The translations under genes and the position numbers were made by a program. Source: Zerene cesonia (Eukaryota; Arthropoda; Insecta; Lepidoptera; Pieridae). Taken from it: 64,000 nt of DNA. The stretch is from the NCBI RefSeq assembly GCF_012273895.1, contig NC_052110.1:2542001-2606000 (forward strand). Direction: 5' to 3'. Below, piece by piece: positions 57,904 to 64,000 of this stretch (position 1 is the stretch's first letter; the number at the start of each line of letters is the position of its first letter). The notes under the pieces were generated by a model, which was given only the letters and a program-made list of their open reading frames with translations, searched no databases and was not told where the DNA came from.

Positions 57904-59145
57904 GTAAAGATTAGTTCTATTTCTACATAAAAAATATATAAGGAAACCCACACAAGCTCAGGCGATATATCGAAGATCGGCGCACGCGCCGCGGCAGATG
58001 TTACGATGTGATTGGTCGAAGGTGTTTAAATTTCGAACTTCCGTACAATGGCATGATAAGGAATATGACTTATAGGATGGACAAACGAATTGATTTATGT
58101 ATATTGATCGCAGTTGTCTGTTTATAATTGTATAGAAACGTGGGTTTACACGACTGAATGATGTATGACGTGACTGTTGGACAATCTCCTTCTCTTTGCA
58201 CAATATTAGTTTAGATTTGCTAGAACTAAATCTGATTTTGAGTTAGTCTCTCAGAGAACATGAGTTATATAAATAATGGTAATAAAATAGCTCCGTTGCG
58301 ACGTTATAGAAGATTTTATATTCAAGTAATATAAATAACAATAAGTCAAGATTTTATTTTCTATATAATAGATATTAGTTATATACACATAGATAGATAA
58401 TTTTATGGTAACGTCTGATATTTAGAATGCAATGCGAATATAATAAATACTACTCATTTAAAACACAACATAAAAAGTAATTTGCAGATATATTGAACAT
58501 TGGCAAAGACATCTCATTTCTGATGTGATCTCAGCTTTCGCTGTGTGTTGATGCTTTTTACTCGTATTAAAAATATTCTATACCCATTAAACTTAACAAT
58601 TTCAAGGCTGAAAAACGCCTTTGTCAGTATCTGATATAAAAACGTTTTTGTACATATTCTTACAAATATCTCAAGGCAGTGTTAGTACGCTTTAAGAATT
58701 TTCAAAGGACTTAGATTAAAGAGCCTTGCTACCTGAGAGGAGCAGCTGCATTTAAATCGATCCAGTCTTTCGTCCCTTTCTCGTGTACGAAAATATATAT
58801 GTCTGTCCTTATCGTGATAAGATATGGGAATCGAGGAGATATTGGATGTTATAAATGGCTGCATAGTGTGTGAGATATGAACTATTTTATATTAGCTCAT
58901 TATTTAAAAATATATACATGGTGCTATAATATCGCAAATGCGTTTGAATTGGCATTTTTGTAATCAATTAAATATCAATTCATGTAGTACAGTACAGTCT
59001 TTAGAGTACTGGATATTATAATATCGTGGAAATATTTTTTTTTGTCTGGCCTCAAGGAAACAGTATACATATAATAAAATTACATGCTCCTTAAATCCAG
59101 ATGAGAAACATAGGGAGACAATTCTTATGTGATTTATAGAAAATA
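57904..59145. other. AT-rich spacer
   Basis: A 60-codon minus frame at 58864-58682 passes a possible donor (ctcag|gtagca) but has no signature. Nothing else is seen. Confidence 0.45.
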
Positions 59146-59296
59146 GCGGTTCAAGCGGCTTCGCTCATGGTTCGTATAATGTCTAGCCCATAGCACTCAC
59201 AGATTGTTCATACATATACAACTGTGACAGAATTCGGTTCATTCATTCCTGAGAATACGTTCACACAAACAAACAAACTCTTCAACATCATATTAC
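59146..59296 (+). mobile_element. RTE-like tail repeat (family C), decayed
   Basis: gcggttcaagcggcttcgct, gtctagcccatagcactcac, cattcattcctgagaatacg and acaaacaaactcttcaacat are in family order. Confidence 0.55.
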
Positions 59297-59786
59297 ATGA
59301 TGAACTTGAAAAAATCTCTACAAAATTCATAGTTCTTTAGTAATATGTAGAAACACGTTTTCTAAAATTACAATTTGTTCGAATAAAAATGATAAACATT
59401 AAGAAAGTTTATCTCATACACAACGTTAATGAAAACTCAGTACGTAATCGGGTAATTATATTCATTAATGAGAATGTAACTAATATGTTAATGATTCATC
59501 TGATTTCATCATTAATTGATCTCGATGAAGGTAGATTATAAAATGAGAATGCTCAGTAAATGTATAACCTTTTTTGTATATTTAATTAATATCAACCCAC
59601 GTGATATTATTTGCAATGGATAATTATAAAGTTTCATATACGGACCGATGACATAATATTTTAATTTGGAAATCATAATAGGTTTAGTGATTATATCTAG
59701 TAGAATAGGTACTATTTGATCTTCGCGTCTTATTTTAAAGATTATGGTTTAGTCGTTTGTGCTATTGTGGATTAATCCCTGCCATA

Positions 59787-59972
59787 TGAATATAAAAGCT
59801 CCGCTTGCTCTGTCCGTCTGTTCCTTCTTCACGCCTTAACTACTGAACCGATTTGGATGATTTTTACAGAGATAGTTTGAGATGCGAGAAAGAATGTAGC
59901 ATTGTTTTGTCCTGTTAATTCCACGGGGACCACTGTGTGGGGAACAACCCGATTGGCGAAGCCTTGGGCGGA
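59787..59972 (+). mobile_element. Dispersed repeat family J
   Basis: gctctgtccgtctgttcctt, taactactgaaccgatttgg, atgatttttacagagatagt and attggcgaagccttgggcgg form the layout of a lepidopteran retrotransposon tail. Short relics of similar ends are at 61733-61755 and 63133-63166. Confidence 0.45.
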
Positions 59973-62479
59973 GAGATACTATAGATTATAGTTTAGATTC
60001 TTGTTCGAAAACTTATTTTATTTGAAAATAGACACTATTTTCTCTTGAAATAAGTCTATAGTTCACATATCACTAAATGCAATCTCATCATAATTTAATG
60101 ACTAACCAATGTATTCAAAAATACAATTTTTCTTTGAAGTAATAATCTAAAACACCAAGGAAGCCTAATTGAAACAGACTTTTACAGACTTTAGTGATTT
60201 TACACCGGGTGCGACGTCTGAAAGCCCTGAAAGTGCTCTAATTATGCTAATAAGTTTAATGAAATGGAATGGAATATTCCAGGTCTCTACGGTATTTGAG
60301 AGACTCTCTAATGAGTTTAAGGATAGTAGAAGATAGATAGTAGTAGTTATATACATTTGTTGTGCGACTCTTTACTCTTTAATTTTCGTTCAATTATTAA
60401 ATCCGCAAGTATGAAAAACTTGGTTCCATACCCTACTTTGTTCGCTTGTTCATGTTGTATTATAACCCTTATGACAACGCAATAAACTGCAACGTAATGC
60501 AATGTCAAAATCAGCTGATTCCCAAGACCTTGCACACGTGTTCGGGTTGTATTTGCGACTTTTTTTCAAGTGACACAAAAAACCTTTTATTGTCTGTTTG
60601 TGCAATGCCGTGGGAAAGAGGCTTCGACACCACGTGCTCTGATTTTTACCTGAAAATGTAAACTGAATGAATTAGAAATTAAAATGATTGTTGGTGACAG
60701 GCGTACAATCAAATTTATACTATACAGCGTTTCCATTGATACCCCGTAGTGACATTTAAGATTTTTTCTACATTTCAATGGGAAATTCAAAAGTTATGAC
60801 ATGTTAAAAAAATTACAACGAAAGACTAAATTTGGCCTATTGGTCTGACATTTGTGACATGTATTCATACATGTAAGGTATTTCATAAAAATAACAACAC
60901 ACAAACACAAAAGAAGGAAAGCTTCTGATATTAAAGCTTAAATATGTATTGTACTTCTTAACTAAGATATAATGTATAAAAAGATCGATACAACTATGTA
61001 TTATTTAACATGAATGGACAATAAACGTAATTTCCACACCTTTTATTTATTTCTTAATGTTCATCGTGTATAAATTACATCTAAATTTACACTATCCTTG
61101 TATTTTATATAAGCCAAAACAAAATAAACGAAATTGATTTTTTTAACCTATTTGTTTGTTATTCAGCAGTGTAATTTATGTAAGTATTAAGGACATAGAT
61201 GTTAAAAAATTCAATAGAATTTTAAATGCTTATTATTTTTCGATATACATAAGATGTTAGTAGAACTGGCAGCTACATGGTTGTTTTAGATATTCCATAT
61301 ACCAAGTTTGGTCTGAACATTCCTTGTAATCGTACATTTATCCCCTTTAAAAGTCTTAATTAAATTGAAATGAATTTAAATTGCCGTAGCATTTATCTTT
61401 CTAATGACAATGTATGGTTGTTTGGTAACCTGTAACTTTGCAATGAAGACGAGGGAAGTTCATTGTTTTTAGTTTTTTTCAAATGCGATTGAGAAATAGT
61501 GTTTTAATTATATATAAATAACACATTGAATGCATTACAAGCTTGGGCACGTTTGAACATTATAATATTACTTAGTTTATTCACTTAATCAAATAAAATA
61601 CAACATATGTATATGTCATCACTTGATGAAGTTTTTAAGATGTTGTTTAGATATTTCAATATTAACTTTATCGCACTGAACTAAAATAGAAGTAAGTAGG
61701 CTTGGATGCACTGGAAAGCTTTACATCTTTGGAACTGCGCGAAGCCGGGGCGAGAGATTCATAAGAAGTTCATAAGAATTAACTGCCATCTATGTCATAT
61801 TTAGCAGTATCTTTAAAACGTATACAAACAACAAATACGTTTTACGTTCAGTAATCGCATATTAATTGGGTGTATGAAACGCGACCTTGCATTGTTCCAT
61901 TGTATTCCAGATAAAAGAGAATGTCCTATTTATTCAAAGGATCTTCAAGGATATTATCATATGACTGTCACCTGGCCGTTAAAAGTATTGTACTGTTAGA
62001 AACGGGACCTTTTGTACTTGCTCTCGAATAATGATTGAACTAAAATATTGGTTTCTTGTTTATTCAGATTCAATTCAAATGTATGTATAATAATGTTCCT
62101 TACATCCCTATGTATGTTTACAATGTGAGATAATATTCATCAATATAAATATATGTTATTATATATTTTTAATGAAATGAGGGAAATATGACACTTATTA
62201 ATAGTTACTGTTTCTGTATGTAGTAGTAGCAATACCATAAAATTAGTTACTAATCTACATGAACTAATCGAGTAGGGAATTGGTAGTTGTCAATGAATTG
62301 TCCATTCATTTGATCCATGAAGTTAATAATACTTATAAGACTAATTAAACAAGTTCATACAACATGTACCATTGGATAAAATCAATTAATTCAAATAAAA
62401 ATCGGGTCGGGTTTGACGTGTCTGTAACTGTTGCCACCAATAAAGTTCTCTAATAAATTGATCTCGTCACATCAATTAA
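59973..62479. other. AT-rich spacer
   Basis: No gene is supported. Overlapping frames of 60-70 codons at 60165-60790 on both strands lack signatures; an acceptor-like ttttcag with 20 open codons on the minus strand (60651-60587) is too weak to call. Confidence 0.45.
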
Positions 62480-62715
62480 GGTACTGTTAGCACGGATTAA
62501 ATCACGATCAATTCACGTGAAGGATCGCATGTGAGGAGGCAATTGTCCTCACAAATTGATATAGAGCGTTATGTTAGAGTTAATCTGTCGCCTCGATACA
62601 AGACACGCAACCAGATTATGGCTTATTTCATTGACCGATCCGTTCTGGTGAAGTGTGGATTGGGAAAGGGTTCTGGAATGTTCTTAATTATTGATGGGTC
62701 AGTGATTGGATAGGA
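62480..62715. other. GC-richer island, enhancer-like or exon
   Basis: cacgtgaaggatcgcatgtg, gaggaggcaattgtcctcac and gcgttatgttagagttaatc. A 60-codon plus frame (MRRQLSSQIDIERYVRVNLS...) is open, but no splice sites or family support it. Sites such as ggattaaatc (Otx/Bicoid type) and cacgtg fit an enhancer equally well. Confidence 0.2.
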
Positions 62716-63515
62716 TTCATTCAAATCAGAGTTCGAATGAATGAAAGAGATATGTAGCCACATTTGTTACCACTGGGTCAAGTTCACGTTAATGTGTTAT
62801 TATAGTAAAAAGTTAATTAAGATATGGAGGAAGATTTACAGGATAAGATTTACAAAAAGTAAAGTAAAGGTTAACTGGTTTAACAAGTACCTATTGTAGA
62901 TAAAAGGTTGTGTATTAATGTTATTACACTTTCCATTTAAAATAAGGAAGCTTAAACCTATCTACTATCTCATACTAAACGTATATGGGAGTATTTAATG
63001 TAAAATTTTGGGATATTTCTCGTTTTATTTTTAAAAAGTTATCATTGTTATATTAGGTAAAGTACTTTCGATATCAGTAAAGTTTCGATATCTGTAATAG
63101 TTACGGAATAGCCTGTGCACACTTAACGATTACACCGAAACCTACCACGGGCGAAGCCCAGGCGGACCAGTCGTTTATATGCAAACAAAATAGGCTCGAT
63201 CTTTCCCTCTGGCCACCGCAAATCATTCAACTAGAACCCAAAACAGTTGAAGATACCATCGTTTTTAGGAACTTGTATTGTATTAAAAAGGATATACAAA
63301 GCAACCGCAACAATGGGTATATCTTATTGAAACCATCCCCACAATTGATCCAATCTATTAATCTTTATCAAGTTGACCCTAAGATCACTCTGTATTGTGG
63401 TTTGGATCTATCATAATAGATTTAAGGTTTATTGATATTCCAATATTGAGAAAATTCAATGTTTAAGAAGTTGGTAGGTTGGTATTTGAAGAGGCTATTG
63501 AAATGGTAAGAATTT

Positions 63516-63620
63516 AGTAGTCTCCCCGTGACCACGCTCGCTGTAAAGTGTTCGAAACGTCGGGTTAATAATATAATGAATAAATCGCGTTTAAAATCGG
63601 TTAAAAAGTTTTTAATTTCT
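63516..63620 (-). mobile_element. Family E retroposed fragment (copy 2) with target-site duplication
   Basis: gtctccccgtgaccacgctc, gctgtaaagtgttcgaaacg, tcgggttaataatataatga and ataaatcgcgtttaaaatcg are the reverse of copy 1. The 15-bp word aaatggtaagaattt stands at 63501-63515 and again at 63621-63635, a perfect target-site duplication that fixes the element at only 105 bp. Confidence 0.9.
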
Positions 63621-63635
63621 AAATGGTAAGAATTT

Positions 63636-64000
63636 GTTCAATAAATGTCTGCTTTTATAACGAAATGGCTAGTACAATAACACTTCTGTAGTTTATAAGC
63701 TTCTATAAGCATGTTGTACATAGGAATATATATGTACCCACTAAGGTATTACGATGTAATATTCGCTAATAGCAATGAAAGTCTAGTCTATCACCAAAAG
63801 AAACTTGTGTAGCGAGAAAATACTAAACAAACGTATTTGTACACAAACTTATAAATATTTATGATGATTTAAATACTTGAATCAAAGTAGTAAGTTTGAT
63901 TTTCTTTTGTAAATCAAATAAATAATAATTACCTTTCACCGTTATTATGCTTTATACATTAAACTCATGTAATGAAATCATTCTTATCAAATCAACATTG
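63636..64000. other. AT-rich spacer at window end
   Basis: Nothing recognisable is seen. Confidence 0.5.

Noticed and set aside
58682..58864. Minus frame with a possible donor (ctcag|gtagca)
   Set aside because: No start context, no acceptor, no family signature and no partner exon.
60587..60790. Minus frame containing ttttcag followed by 20 open codons to TAA
   Set aside because: The acceptor is in AT-rich DNA, the peptide is unrecognised, and the overlapping frames on both strands suggest chance.
1..64000. CRISPR arrays, operons, prophage, biosynthetic clusters or viral genes
   Set aside because: No regularly spaced repeats, no prokaryotic gene density, and no recognisable viral or cluster proteins.

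Overview
The window looks like nuclear DNA from a moth or butterfly (Lepidoptera). It is very AT-rich and has one clear intron-containing gene. The rest is full of short, decayed mobile elements of kinds I associate with Lepidoptera: Helitron-like copies with TC...CTAG ends, tRNA-derived SINEs with GATGAT tails, and tails of RTE-like non-LTR elements. There are no operons, Shine-Dalgarno sites, rRNA genes or CRISPR arrays, and nearly all open frames of 60-130 codons look like chance frames in AT-rich DNA. A run of exactly 1000 N (48738-49737) marks an assembly gap.

The one confident protein gene is on the minus strand at 11241-6231. Five exons join in perfect phase (70+226+131+156+182 nt = 765 nt) into a 254-residue secreted protein of the takeout / juvenile-hormone-binding-protein family. 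Its second intron carries a perfect 66-bp palindrome (10160-10225).

The other 53 kb is intergenic or deep intronic. Candidate exons not assignable to a complete gene lie at 20737-20862 (+), 26752-26679 (-), 57010-56913 (-) and 57752-57903 (+). A TATA-containing promoter-like segment sits at 46976-47168, a GC-rich patch with a Z-DNA-prone run and a TATA box at 33180-33256, and GC-rich islands of unknown origin at 21640-21810, 42721-42852, 47880-48140 and 62480-62715.

Repeats give the best resolved history. Eight Helitron-like copies are present; every copy with a visible 5' end is preceded by A, and seven of eight are followed by T, as Helitron insertion between A and T predicts. Four copies of one SINE family have target-site duplications; one of them (37163-37657) is split by a Helitron-like copy (37339-37545), so that SINE is older than that Helitron. 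A 105-bp fragment at 63516-63620 has a 15-bp target-site duplication, showing that this short repeat moved by retroposition. Five CTCF-like motifs are scattered through the window, one of them a full match to the vertebrate consensus.

I did not find a convincing new multi-gene system. The observations most worth checking are the intronic palindrome, the nested insertion, the retroposed 105-bp repeat, the CTCF-like sites and the orphan exons.
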